Below, in pieces: positions 1 through 8,611 of a DNA stretch of 54,961 nucleotides. Source of the stretch: Bacteroidales bacterium (GTDB taxonomy: Bacteria; Bacteroidota; Bacteroidia; Bacteroidales; JAIPAP01). Where the stretch lies: positions 1 through 54,961 of the forward strand of contig JAIPAP010000008.1 in NCBI GenBank assembly GCA_021740045.1, read 5' to 3'. The notes beneath the pieces were generated by a model. It did not search any database. It saw nothing but the letters and a program-made list of their open reading frames with translations, and was not told where the DNA came from. Positions within the stretch are counted from its first letter, which is position 1; every line of letters starts with the position of its first letter. The translations under genes were made by a program, and so were the position numbers.

Positions 1-1426
1 TTTCGGTTTTTGTCTTCCAATCCTCTATTTTCTCAACCACTTCATCATGAGCCATTCCCCGATGAATGGCTTTGGCAGCCCTAAGCACCAACAGGCCTAG
101 CGTACCCGAAAGGGTTTTTGAATCGATTACCGAGATCTTTGTACCGGATTGCTCAGTAATTTTTTGGGCCGCTTTGTTGCTATTCGACCATGTTCCACTT
201 AACTTACCCGACATATGAAGGGCTATAACGGATTCGTAATGGGTGCTGAGATAGGAATACCGGTTTATGAATTCACTAATACCGGGTTGTGCAGTCGTTG
301 GATAATCGGGAGATTCATCAAAAACAGTATAAAAACGTTCCGGGGTCATCGTGATCTTATCTAAAAATTGATTCCTACCGATAAACAAGTTAATGGGGAT
401 CATTTGTATTTGATAATGCTGCATTACCTTCTCGGGAAGGTCGCAAGCCGAATCGGTCATCAAACCGATACCGGTTTTGCGATTTTCCATAATGTCCTTT
501 TGCAGCACCATATCATCTACTTTTTGATAAATAGTATTTCCGTAGCTGGTAAGTTCCCGGAAAACCTCAGCAGGCTGATCGGTATGGATGTGAATACGCA
601 TTTTTTTAGTCCCCCCGGCAATGACCAGGGAATCCCCGTAGGTTTCCAAAATGCTACGGATGATATCTTTATCCAGTTTTTCTGCTTCTATCAGGGCCTC
701 AGTGCAATAACGAAAAGTGATCTCTTCATTATGCACGGCCTCCAGATCAAGACTCTGCACCGTTATGGGTGTACGGCTGTGTGCTAGCTTTTTCAGCTTG
801 CCATGCTTCAAAAAATCGATCATTCCTTCCAGAAAAACCACAAAACCCTTGGCACCTGCATCCACCACATGCGACTTAGCCAATATCTCCAGCTTTTGTG
901 GGGTCTCGGCCAATGCTTCCTTAGCTTTGGTATAAGAATCATTTAAAAGCTGAATAAAATCATCGGTTTTATCCTTAAGATTATAAATGAATTCAGCCCA
1001 CTCCTTGATCACCGAGATCATAGTGCCTTCAACCGGATTTGACATAGCTTCATAAGCATAATCCGAAGCTTTATGAAGGGTACTGGCAAAATCTTTTACA
1101 TCAAGCTTATCGCTATCTTTAATTTCTGAATTCAGCCCATGAAGAAACTGGGCAAATATAATTCCTGAATTGCCCCGGGCGCCTATCAGCGCCGCTTCGG
1201 CTATAGCCTTTACGGTTTGTTTTATATCAGAGGAAGGTTTGGTCTGTTCAACTATAGCCCGCATGGTGGAGGCAAGATTGGTACCCGTATCCGCATCGGC
1301 CACCGGAAAAACATTGATATTATTGATCAACCCCTGCTGCTCGAATATCTTTTGAGCACCAGCCAGAAAGCTATAGTAAAACTGCTTTCCGTCAAGAAGC
1401 GTTATGGAATTTGTTGTGCTATCCAT
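1..1426 (-). CDS. DhaL/DegV fusion protein, fatty-acid-kinase-like (3' end outside window)
   Basis: About 475 codons are readable from an ATG at 1426; the gene runs off the left edge with no stop. Residues 1-200 form a DhaL (DAK2) kinase domain. Its metal/nucleotide loop NVFPVADADTGTN is at 38-50 and GARGNSG at 83-89. Residues 215-300 resemble the middle domain of FakA (GDSLVIAGG, IHIHTDQPAE). From residue 318 a DegV/EDD lipid-binding domain begins (MTDSACDLP, later HMSGKLSGTWSN). In Firmicutes FakA (kinase) and FakB (DegV fatty-acid carrier) are separate proteins that together phosphorylate fatty acids for phospholipid synthesis; here both are in one chain. The loop has Ala where Pro and Gly are usual, but the metal-binding Asp residues 44 and 46 remain. 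Family assignment is firm; fatty-acid kinase activity is inferred. Confidence 0.88.
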   Translation of the reverse strand, partial: MDSTTNSITLLDGKQFYYSFLAGAQKIFEQQGLINNINVFPVADADTGTNLASTMRAIVEQTKPSSDIKQTVKAIAEAALIGARGNSGIIFAQFLHGLNSEIKDSDKLDVKDFASTLHKASDYAYEAMSNPVEGTMISVIKEWAEFIYNLKDKTDDFIQLLNDSYTKAKEALAETPQKLEILAKSHVVDAGAKGFVVFLEGMIDFLKHGKLKKLAHSRTPITVQSLDLEAVHNEEITFRYCTEALIEAEKLDKDIIRSILETYGDSLVIAGGTKKMRIHIHTDQPAEVFRELTSYGNTIYQKVDDMVLQKDIMENRKTGIGLMTDSACDLPEKVMQHYQIQMIPINLFIGRNQFLDKITMTPERFYTVFDESPDYPTTAQPGISEFINRYSYLSTHYESVIALHMSGKLSGTWSNSNKAAQKITEQSGTKISVIDSKTLSGTLGLLVLRAAKAIHRGMAHDEVVEKIEDWKTKTE

Positions 1427-1547
1427 AATAACTTTCCTGTTCTTTTTACAGAACATTAAATATATTAAATGGTGAAAGTTGTTGAAACAACCTATCCATT
1501 CTTGTCCATTAAAATTATGCTAACTCATTAATAAGAACAAAAAAACC

Positions 1548-2063
1548 CTATTTCAGTTTTTTACATTGACTAAAATCGTCATTTCTGATCATTTTGTTAA
1601 ATACGGCAACAGGATCATCGTAATCGGATCGCCGTCCGCATCGGTACATTTCAACAAGGGGCTCCTTTTCAAGAATCAATTCATATATTTTTGAGGCGGT
1701 AAGCGGTGCTCCTATCTTTGTATACTGATCATAAGTAAGGTTAAGGAAAGCAACATTTTCGTCTATTCCTTTGTTATCGAGCAAATATCCTCCGGTCAGT
1801 TCTGTAGGATACCGGTATTTGCCATCTTTCATCAAATCTTTAGGGGCCGGATAAGAAACCACCTTCGAATTATCCTCCGAAAGCATCACCGGCACATTTT
1901 TCCGGTAATTGGCTTTGGTTTTGTATACAACCATCCCGGGTTCCGGGGCTTGACTGATCCTGATGGTATCATCACCTTCCTTGTTGGCTTCCTTAGTCGA
2001 TTTGCATTGTGTTAACAATGCCAGCATGGCTACTGCCATAGCAAAAATTGTAATTGCTCTCAT
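1548..2063 (-). CDS. Conserved Bacteroidota lipoprotein, function unknown
   Basis: 171 residues from an ATG at 2063. A hydrophobic N-terminus ends in LLTQC at about residue 20, an imperfect lipobox (Gln before Cys), so lipidation is likely but not certain. The mature part is soluble, with Cys residues near the C-terminus (MYRCGRR and SQCKK) that could form a disulfide. From memory the middle section (LSEDNSKVVSYPAP, GYLLDNKGI, AFLNLTYDQY) resembles a family common in Bacteroidota with no known function. It lies 121 bp downstream of the DhaL/DegV gene on the same strand and diverges from the DUF1573 gene. No clear promoter was found. Confidence 0.75.
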   Translation of the reverse strand: MRAITIFAMAVAMLALLTQCKSTKEANKEGDDTIRISQAPEPGMVVYKTKANYRKNVPVMLSEDNSKVVSYPAPKDLMKDGKYRYPTELTGGYLLDNKGIDENVAFLNLTYDQYTKIGAPLTASKIYELILEKEPLVEMYRCGRRSDYDDPVAVFNKMIRNDDFSQCKKLK

Positions 2064-2307
2064 TGGATTAAATGTTTATTCCTGTCTACCACTTATTTCT
2101 ATGTAAAGATATAAAAATATCTTCTTACTAAAACAGCATATTTCTTTGCTTTGTTTGATGAACTTAGTTTGCAACAATTTGAAAAAGACTCTTGCGTTAG
2201 TTCCATATACTATTTAGATGAAAGAATTAGCGAAAGAGTTGAATTTTTGGTTTGAATATAGTTACTTTGTTAGCGCAATTAAAACCAGTAACCAAAAAAC
2301 ATTAGAT

Positions 2308-2763
2308 ATGAAACGGATATTTTTAATTGTTACCCTGTTTTTATTTGCCTCATCACTGGTTATGGCACAGGATGAAGCAGATAAGAATCCGAATGCCCCG
2401 GAGATCACATTTGAAAAAACCACCCATGATTATGGCACCATCCATCAAAACGACGATGGCACCTGTGAGTTTGAATTTACCAATACCGGTAAGGAGCCAT
2501 TGGTTTTATCGCGTGTACGATCTTCCTGTGGTTGTACTGTGCCCACCTGGCCGCGTAAACCCATTTTACCCGGTAAGACCGAGGTAATAGAAGTAAAATA
2601 CAATACTCACCGGATCGGTCGTATTAACAAGTCGGTTACGGTTATGTCGAATGCCAAGAACTCACCGGTGGTGCTTCGTATCAAAGGGAAAGTGGTTCCC
2701 AAATCCCAGAAAATAGGTCCTGAAAAGGATGTTGATAAAGAATCCACACCGATCTCCGGTTAA
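2308..2763 (+). CDS. Secreted DUF1573 protein
   Basis: 151 residues from ATG 2308. I prefer this start to the in-frame ATG 2218 because MKRIFLIVTLFLFASSLVMAQ is a clean signal peptide and the 30 residues before it look non-coding. The mature protein is one DUF1573 domain, an Ig-like fold with the hallmark SSCGCTVPTWP motif and a following PILPGKTEVIEVKY strand. DUF1573 proteins are abundant and periplasmic in Bacteroidota; their role is unknown. A second, lipidated paralogue is at 31742-32200. The gene has its own terminator at 2787. Confidence 0.88.
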   Translation: MKRIFLIVTLFLFASSLVMAQDEADKNPNAPEITFEKTTHDYGTIHQNDDGTCEFEFTNTGKEPLVLSRVRSSCGCTVPTWPRKPILPGKTEVIEVKYNTHRIGRINKSVTVMSNAKNSPVVLRIKGKVVPKSQKIGPEKDVDKESTPISG

Positions 2764-2786
2764 TTAATGATATGTTAAGCAGGAGT

Positions 2787-2821
2787 AAAAGATCCCGGGG
2801 CTAAAACTCCGGGATTTTTTT
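2787..2821 (+). terminator. Rho-independent terminator after the DUF1573 gene
   Basis: A 7-bp stem ATCCCGG (2792-2798) pairs with CCGGGAT (2809-2815) across a 10-nt loop. It is preceded by A residues and followed by a run of seven T residues. Confidence 0.85.
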
Positions 2822-3015
2822 ATGATTGAACGCAATTGATCAGTTTAATACTACTGTCATTAGTAGGCTTAAAAATCACAAATCTAAGATTGCTGCGAGT
2901 TACGCATTAGGGGCTATTTATGCCCATATTGCCGTTTTTCAAAATCCTAAGGTAATTTCCCGAAAGAGTACTATTTTTGGCCTCGTGAAATGAATAACAC
3001 ATGGTTTAAAATATT

Positions 3016-3023
3016 TAACTTTG
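3016..3023 (+). promoter_or_regulatory. TAnnTTTG -7 promoter element (TAACTTTG) for the aminotransferase
   Basis: Exact match to the Bacteroidota -7 consensus, 30 nt before ATG 3054. It overlaps the alternative TTG start at 3021, which argues against that start. No good -33 TTTG was found at normal spacing. Confidence 0.55.
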
Positions 3024-3053
3024 TTGCATATAACAAAACTAAAAGCTCAAGCT

Positions 3054-4277
3054 ATGCCTACAATATCCAATAAAGGGCAGCGCATGCCCGAGTCACCGAT
3101 CAGGAAACTGGTACCTTATGCTGAAAAAGCCAAGAAGCAGGGTAAAAAAGTATATCATTTGAATATTGGTCAACCCGATATTGAAACGCCCGATATTGCG
3201 CTGGAAGCAGTTCGAAATTTTGACCAGAAGGTGGTGGAATACAGTCATTCTGCCGGGATACACTCCTATCGCGAAAAGCTGGTGGAATATTACAAAAAGC
3301 ACAAGATCGATATAACCCCTGATGAAATTATTGTGGGGGCCGGTGCTTCGGAAGCCATTTTATTCACCATGAACAGTTGCCTCGATACCGGCGACGAGGT
3401 GATCATCCCCGAACCTTTTTATGCCAATTACAATGGTTTTGCCATCAGCGCCGGCGTTACCGTTAAGCCCATCCAATCATCCATAGATAGCGGATTTGCC
3501 CTCCCTCCTATCGGGGAATTTGAGAAATCCATCACCAAAAAGACCAAAGCCATTTTGATTTGTAATCCAAACAACCCCACAGGATATCTTTATTCACAGG
3601 AAGAATTGGAAGCCCTGCGCGACATTGTGAAGAAATATGACCTTTACCTTATTGCCGACGAGGTTTATCGTGAATTTGTGTATGATGGTCGCAAGCATTT
3701 TTCGGTTATGCACCTCGAAGGTATTGATGACAATGTGATATTGATCGATTCGGTATCGAAACGCTACAGCGCTTGCGGTGTTCGTATAGGTTGCATGATT
3801 TCGAAAAACAAAGAAGTAATGGCAACGGCCCTGAAGTTTGCCCAGGCCCGTTTGAGCCCACCCACCTTCGGGCAGGTTGCTGCCGAAGCCGCCATCGATA
3901 CACCACAAGAATATTTTGAGCAAGTCATGGACGAGTACCATGCAAGACGCAATGTGGTAGTCGAGTCGATTAATAATATGGAAGGCGCCTACTGCCCAAA
4001 TCCAAAAGGCGCTTTTTACGTGGTAGCCCGCTTGCCCATAGATGATGCCGATAAATTCTGTCGCTGGTTGCTCGAGGATTTCGACCATGAAAACCAAACC
4101 GTAATGCTGGCCCCGGCCACGGGCTTTTACTCAACTCCGGGTTCAGGCCACAATGAGGTACGCATCAGCTACGTGCTGAATGTAAACGACCTGAAGAATT
4201 CAATGGAAGCCCTGGCTGCCGCCTTAAAGGTTTATCCCGGTCGAACCATGCCGAAAGAGGCGTTTGCGGGCAAGTGA
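3054..4277 (+). CDS. Class I/II pyridoxal-phosphate aminotransferase (aspartate aminotransferase-like)
   Basis: 407 residues, the usual length for fold-type I aminotransferases. The PLP lysine is K236 in SVSKRYSACGVRIG. The Asp that contacts the PLP ring nitrogen is in LIADEVYREF (about 202), and NPNNPTGYL supplies the conserved Asn. The C-terminal Arg that binds substrate carboxylate fits NEVRISYVLN. It probably transfers amino groups between an L-amino acid and 2-oxoglutarate in the cytoplasm. The exact substrate cannot be read from the sequence. ATG 3054 was chosen because the upstream TTG at 3021 lies inside the promoter. The gene stands alone between terminators. Confidence 0.88.
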   Translation: MPTISNKGQRMPESPIRKLVPYAEKAKKQGKKVYHLNIGQPDIETPDIALEAVRNFDQKVVEYSHSAGIHSYREKLVEYYKKHKIDITPDEIIVGAGASEAILFTMNSCLDTGDEVIIPEPFYANYNGFAISAGVTVKPIQSSIDSGFALPPIGEFEKSITKKTKAILICNPNNPTGYLYSQEELEALRDIVKKYDLYLIADEVYREFVYDGRKHFSVMHLEGIDDNVILIDSVSKRYSACGVRIGCMISKNKEVMATALKFAQARLSPPTFGQVAAEAAIDTPQEYFEQVMDEYHARRNVVVESINNMEGAYCPNPKGAFYVVARLPIDDADKFCRWLLEDFDHENQTVMLAPATGFYSTPGSGHNEVRISYVLNVNDLKNSMEALAAALKVYPGRTMPKEAFAGK

Positions 4278-4305
4278 TTACGAAATAAAACAAAAAATTC
4301 AATTG

Positions 4306-4340
4306 CCGCTTCATAAAATTCCTTTGGAGCGGTTTTTTTT
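4306..4340 (+). terminator. Probable terminator after the aminotransferase
   Basis: CCGCT (4306-4310) can pair with AGCGG (4328-4332) across a 17-nt loop, followed directly by eight T residues. The stem is short, so confidence is moderate. Confidence 0.5.
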
Positions 4341-4425
4341 CATAAAACCTCAAATAATATCTTACAATCGATTTTGGTTAATGGATTAAATGATAAATTA
4401 GCTGAATCTAAAACAGATATAAATT

Positions 4426-4653
4426 ATGAAACATATAATTGAAATTGATGATAGCACAAAAAGAGGAAAACAATTAGTCGAAATACTGAAAATTCTTTCC
4501 AAAAAGGGTGAAGAGATAGAATTTAAATCTATCAACGATATAGATACTTTGCTTGAAAAAAACGAAGATGAGAGCCTAGGTAGAATGATAGAAGAAGGCT
4601 TGGAAAGTGGGATAGCTAATAAAGAAGAAGTACTCAAGAAATTAGGACTTTAA
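4426..4653 (+). CDS. Probable antitoxin of a RelE/ParE-type module
   Basis: 75 residues, charged and rich in Glu and Lys (KEEVLKKLGL at the end), typical of small labile antitoxins. Its TAA stop overlaps the ATG of the next gene by one base, implying translational coupling. I do not recognise a named DNA-binding fold; the call rests on size, composition and the toxin-like partner. A possible weak promoter lies upstream: TTTTG at 4372-4376, 17 nt, then TAAATTAG at 4394-4401, one mismatch from consensus. The local DNA is more A-rich than its neighbours, which fits a mobile module. Confidence 0.72.
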   Translation: MKHIIEIDDSTKRGKQLVEILKILSKKGEEIEFKSINDIDTLLEKNEDESLGRMIEEGLESGIANKEEVLKKLGL

Positions 4654-4919
4654 TGGAAATTGAATTTACCAACAAATTCAATAAGCAACTTGATAGGTTA
4701 GGAGATGCAAAAACTAAAAATAAAATTAAACACTTTATCTTTCATGCTACTCAAGTTGATTCATTAAAAGAACTCCCAAATATTAAAAAGCTTAGTGGAT
4801 ATAATTACTACTATAGAGCTAAGATTGGGGACTATCGCATTGCCATGGTATTAAGAAATAATAAACTAACCTTTGCTGCAATAGGGAAACGGGGTGACAT
4901 CTATAAAAACTTTCCTTAA
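4653..4919 (+). CDS. RelE/ParE superfamily toxin
   Basis: 88 residues. The pattern FTNKFNKQLDRLGD, IKKLSGYNYYYRAKIGDYRIAMVL and the C-terminal basic GKRGDIYKNF is characteristic of RelE/ParE folds; the central RAKIGDYRI strand is the family signature. Members either cleave mRNA at the ribosome or poison gyrase, and the sequence alone does not decide which. It is coupled to the antitoxin by a one-base overlap, the usual antitoxin-first order for relBE-like modules. It ends 23 bp from the convergent namZ stop. Confidence 0.85.
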   Translation: MEIEFTNKFNKQLDRLGDAKTKNKIKHFIFHATQVDSLKELPNIKKLSGYNYYYRAKIGDYRIAMVLRNNKLTFAAIGKRGDIYKNFP

Positions 4920-4942
4920 AAAAGTTATCACCAGAGTTGGCC

Positions 4943-6130
4943 TCACTCAAAATCAGCATACAGCAAATACTGTTTTCGAATCTCTTTAAATTCCTTTAAG
5001 TCCTTCTGCCAGCTTTTTCTGATCTCACTTTCCGAAAGGCCACTTTTAATCTGCTTGCGAAGCTTATCGGTGCCGGCCAGTTTATCGAAATAATTATTAA
5101 AAAAGGGATGATCGACCGAAAGAGCCTTATACATGGCGATGAGCCATCTAAGATTTAATTTTCGTGCCTCCGGAATATCAGAGGCTGCCGCCTGTAAATT
5201 ATGACCATTGCAAGACTTTCCCTCATGCTTTGGATGCAGAGCCGCACCAGGCATACTTTGTGGGGTAAACGTATAACTACCCAGGTGATAATCCGGATGC
5301 CCGATAATCTGGAAGGGATATTCCGTGCCTCTACCCACACTCACAATGGTTCCCTCAAAAAAGCAAAGCGAAGGATATAGATACACCGATTTCATATTGG
5401 GCAAATTGGGAGAAGGCTTCACGGGCAGGTCGTATAAGGTATTGTGATCATAATGTTCAAGCTTTATCACCTTAAGCGTGCAGTGCCTGCCATCATCGAG
5501 CCAGCGCTCTCCGTTCACCATTAAGGCGTATTCACCAATGGTCATCCCATACACCACAGGTACGGGATGCATTCCCACAAAAGAGGTAAATTCCGGTTCC
5601 AGCACCGGTCCATCCACATAAAAACCATTGGGATTGGGCCGGTCCAGAACAATAAGCGGCACATCAAATTCGGCACAGGCATCCATCACATAGGTCATGG
5701 TGGAAATGTAGGTATAAAACCGGGCGCCCACGTCCTGCATATCGAACACCATCATATCAATTCCTTTCAAATCTTCCTCTGTTGGCTTGCGATGCGATCC
5801 ATACAATGAAACAATGGGCAAGCCGGTTATCTGATCAACATCATCCTTCACATGCTCACCGGCCCCGGCCTGTCCGCGAAAACCGTGCTCCGGGCTGAAT
5901 ATCCTGAGAATTTCAACATCTCGCTTCAGTAAGGTGTCGACCAAATGGATATCACCAACCATGCTGGTATGATTGGCCACAATCCCTACCTTATTATTTT
6001 TTAACAAAGGAAGGTATGCTTCCATGCGCTCAGCTCCGGTCAACACATCGCGGGGCATAAGCATCTGCCCATTCGACCGGCATCCGGTAAGGGTGATGAT
6101 GCAAAGGAAAACTATGATTTTGGTCTTCAT
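4943..6130 (-). CDS. namZ: NamZ-type exo-beta-N-acetylmuramidase (DUF1343), lipoprotein
   Basis: 395 residues. The N-terminus MKTKIIVFLCIITLTGC is a lipoprotein signal with Cys at 17. The DUF1343 hallmarks are present: NKVGIVANHTS, the SPEHGFRGQAGAGE stretch, MVFDMQDVGARFYTY and LDRPNPNG. The characterised family member NamZ removes MurNAc from the non-reducing end of peptidoglycan fragments, in wall recycling. The lipid anchor suggests action in the periplasm or at the outer membrane. It lies 14 bp after the S9 peptidase gene on the same strand, so the two are probably co-transcribed. Confidence 0.88.
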   Translation of the reverse strand: MKTKIIVFLCIITLTGCRSNGQMLMPRDVLTGAERMEAYLPLLKNNKVGIVANHTSMVGDIHLVDTLLKRDVEILRIFSPEHGFRGQAGAGEHVKDDVDQITGLPIVSLYGSHRKPTEEDLKGIDMMVFDMQDVGARFYTYISTMTYVMDACAEFDVPLIVLDRPNPNGFYVDGPVLEPEFTSFVGMHPVPVVYGMTIGEYALMVNGERWLDDGRHCTLKVIKLEHYDHNTLYDLPVKPSPNLPNMKSVYLYPSLCFFEGTIVSVGRGTEYPFQIIGHPDYHLGSYTFTPQSMPGAALHPKHEGKSCNGHNLQAAASDIPEARKLNLRWLIAMYKALSVDHPFFNNYFDKLAGTDKLRKQIKSGLSESEIRKSWQKDLKEFKEIRKQYLLYADFE

Positions 6131-6144
6131 AAGTTTTAATGGGT

Positions 6145-7233
6145 TTAATAGAACCTGTATGCCGCTTTTTTCAATTCTTTCAGCGTCCGCAGTGGTTTTG
6201 GCGGATCGAGGTACTGAGCCAAAAACTTATAAATATCCACCCTGATCTCCTGGGCGACCTGCGTATCGATGCGGTTAAAGGAATGACCTCCTTCAACTTC
6301 ATCAAATATTTTGTACTCAAAGTCCTTGCCTTCGGCTTTCAGGGATTTGATCAGGTGCTGAACTTCCAGCACATTCACGTCATCATCATTGGTGTTGGAT
6401 TGGACGAGCAAGGGTGTTTGCAGCTTATGCGCATTCCAGGCCGGTGAGCGGCGCTTGTATTCCTTCACATTCTCATAGGCGGTTTTACCGATATGATAAT
6501 CGGCCGAATACAATTCGCGATATCCCTGGGTTTGATAACCCATACGGGAGATCAGGTCGCTAACAGGCACACCAGCATAAGCCACCTGGTAATCTTCGGG
6601 GTAATCGAAAACATTCATCAGGGCGATCATACCTCCGTGGCTCCAACCAATAATGCCCACACGCTCTTTATCGACAAAACTGTAATTTTCAACAGCCCAG
6701 TCGCGGGCAGCGTTTACATCGCCGTTTTCAACTCCGCCGTAATCAATCTGTTTATAAAAGCCTTCACCGTATCCTGTGCTACCCCGGTATTCAGGAGCCA
6801 CCACAATGTATTCCTGTGCCATCATCTCACGAATGATATGGGCATAGTAAGTGGTTAGATCACCGTGAACTCCGCCATGCGGAAGAACCAGCAAGGGATA
6901 TTCTTTTGTCGGGTCCAGTGTGCGGGGAATGAACATGTAAGTATAAAACTTAAGCTTATTGCCCTTACCCATCGCTGTGGGATTGGTGATGTTGGTCTCC
7001 GGTGGGCCGGTAATATACACCTTGTCGATATAAGCCACATCACCTACTTTTTTATACCATAAAATATCCTGTTGTCCTTTCTCCAGCTTGTTAAAGTTAT
7101 GATACATATCGTTCAGCTCTTCCTGAAGTTCTTTAACCTGCTTCTTCAAATCGTTTACCGATTCCTGTGCCTGTATGGTCGAGAATACAAACAGGAATAG
7201 TAACCCTACGATCAAACTTATTTTTCCTTTCAT
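6145..7233 (-). CDS. Secreted S9-family (prolyl oligopeptidase-like) peptidase
   Basis: 362 residues from ATG 7233; the TTG at 7239 merely adds two residues. The signal peptide ends near IQAQ. A charged helix follows (VNDLKKQVKELQEELNDMYHNF), a short predicted coiled coil. The alpha/beta-hydrolase domain contains the nucleophile elbow GWSHGG (Ser about 198), an acidic residue in SNTNDDDVNVLE (about 284) and His in EGGHSFNR (about 317). S9 enzymes cut short peptides, often after proline; some relatives are esterases. The long N-terminal propeller of true prolyl oligopeptidases is missing. Co-transcription with namZ suggests a part in envelope or peptide turnover, which is inference. Confidence 0.82.
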   Translation of the reverse strand: MKGKISLIVGLLFLFVFSTIQAQESVNDLKKQVKELQEELNDMYHNFNKLEKGQQDILWYKKVGDVAYIDKVYITGPPETNITNPTAMGKGNKLKFYTYMFIPRTLDPTKEYPLLVLPHGGVHGDLTTYYAHIIREMMAQEYIVVAPEYRGSTGYGEGFYKQIDYGGVENGDVNAARDWAVENYSFVDKERVGIIGWSHGGMIALMNVFDYPEDYQVAYAGVPVSDLISRMGYQTQGYRELYSADYHIGKTAYENVKEYKRRSPAWNAHKLQTPLLVQSNTNDDDVNVLEVQHLIKSLKAEGKDFEYKIFDEVEGGHSFNRIDTQVAQEIRVDIYKFLAQYLDPPKPLRTLKELKKAAYRFY

Positions 7234-7370
7234 AACCAATGTTTTATTTATTCAACGATCATTTTTATCTCCACTAATTCAAGCCTTGCAAGATATAAAA
7301 TTCTGCAATTCTTTTTTTGATATACTAACTGCTAAAAATTCTCATTAACACAATACACACTTGTTTTTTC

Positions 7371-7378
7371 TATTTTTG
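7371..7378 (+). promoter_or_regulatory. TAnnTTTG -7 element (TATTTTTG) for the LolC/E-like gene
   Basis: Exact consensus match only 7 nt before ATG 7386. Transcription would start at or just before the ATG, suggesting a leaderless or nearly leaderless mRNA. Confidence 0.5.
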
Positions 7379-7385
7379 TTTGCAG

Positions 7386-8606
7386 ATGAATATTGAAACA
7401 TTCATAGCTCGTAGAATATTGGTTCCGGCCAAAGCTAATTTTTCGCGCCCCATCGTCCGGCTGGCGGTCATCAGCATCAGCCTCGGGCTGGCCGTGATGA
7501 TCATTGCCGTTGCCATTGTCACCGGCTTCCAACAAGCCATACGTGATAAGATCATTGGTTTCGGATCGCATATCCAAATCACCCATTTCGATTCCAACAC
7601 CTCCTATGAACCGGTGCCCATTAGCAAATCGCAACCGTTTTATCCATCGTTAACAGAAACGGAAGGCATCAGGAATATCCAGGTTTATGCCACCAAAGCC
7701 GGCATTATCAAAACCCGTGATCAAATACAAGGTGGAGTGCTCAAAGGAGTAGGCACAGATTATGACTGGTCGTTCTTCAAAGAGAAGATCAAACAGGGAA
7801 AAACTCTTGATTTGAATGACTCGGCCCGCAGCAACAATGTGCTGATCTCCACCCAGCTGGCTTCCCTTCTCAAGCTTAAATTAGGTGATCCGCTCCGCAT
7901 GTATTTTATTATCAATAATCAAACCCGGGGACGGAAATTTAATATTGCCGGTATTTATAAAACGGGGCTGGAAGAGTTCGATAAACGATATGTAATAGGC
8001 GACATACGGCATATACAAAAGCTTAATGGCTGGGATGATGACCAGGTGGCCGGTTTCGAGGTTTTGATCAATGATTTTGATAAGTTAAATGAGCTCGGAG
8101 CACGAGTTTATGAAAACATTGGCTATGAATTGAATGCCCAAACCATTAAGGAGCGCCATCCTCAAATGTTCGATTGGCTTAATCTGCAGGACATGAATGT
8201 GATCATTATTCTGGTTTTGATGGTACTGGTAGCCGGCATCACCATGATCTCAACATTACTGATACTAATCCTTGAACGAACCAATATGATCGGTATTTTA
8301 AAAGCCCTTGGCATGAGAGATTGGTCGGTACGGCAGGTATTTCTGTATAATGCAGCCCATATCATTGGCCGTGGATTACTTTGGGGAAACATTATCGCTA
8401 TTGCTCTAAGCCTTTTACAGCAGCAGTTCGGACTTATTACATTATCCCAGGAATCGTATTATGTATCAACTGTCCCCATCAATTTAAACCTCCTGCACAT
8501 TCTTGCCCTAAATGCCGGCACACTTGCTATATGCGTTGCCATGCTGGTAATTCCATCCTACATCATTACCCGGATCACACCGGTAAAGGCTATACGGTTT
8601 GAGTAG
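7386..8606 (+). CDS. ABC transporter permease of the LolC/LolE (FtsX) family
   Basis: 406 residues. An N-terminal membrane segment (VRLAVISISLGLAVMIIAVAI region) is followed by a large periplasmic MacB-like domain of about 200 residues. Three C-terminal membrane segments begin with MNVIIILVLMVLVAGITMIS. The motif IGILKALGMRDWSVRQVF is the FtsX coupling helix seen in LolC/LolE. These permeases extract lipoproteins from the inner membrane and hand them to LolA. A lolA gene is at 42880-43524. No ATPase (LolD) gene is adjacent, so it must be encoded elsewhere. ATG 7386 was chosen because TTG 7380 lies against the promoter element. Confidence 0.85.
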   Translation: MNIETFIARRILVPAKANFSRPIVRLAVISISLGLAVMIIAVAIVTGFQQAIRDKIIGFGSHIQITHFDSNTSYEPVPISKSQPFYPSLTETEGIRNIQVYATKAGIIKTRDQIQGGVLKGVGTDYDWSFFKEKIKQGKTLDLNDSARSNNVLISTQLASLLKLKLGDPLRMYFIINNQTRGRKFNIAGIYKTGLEEFDKRYVIGDIRHIQKLNGWDDDQVAGFEVLINDFDKLNELGARVYENIGYELNAQTIKERHPQMFDWLNLQDMNVIIILVLMVLVAGITMISTLLILILERTNMIGILKALGMRDWSVRQVFLYNAAHIIGRGLLWGNIIAIALSLLQQQFGLITLSQESYYVSTVPINLNLLHILALNAGTLAICVAMLVIPSYIITRITPVKAIRFE

Positions 8607-8611
8607 CAATG

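Noticed and set aside
368-1459. Four plus-strand open frames (139, 72, 61 and 80 aa)
   Set aside because: All lie antisense to the DhaL/DegV gene, whose minus frame is continuous and carries clear motifs.
2218-2307. Thirty-residue N-terminal extension of the DUF1573 protein
   Set aside because: It precedes a complete signal peptide and would block export.
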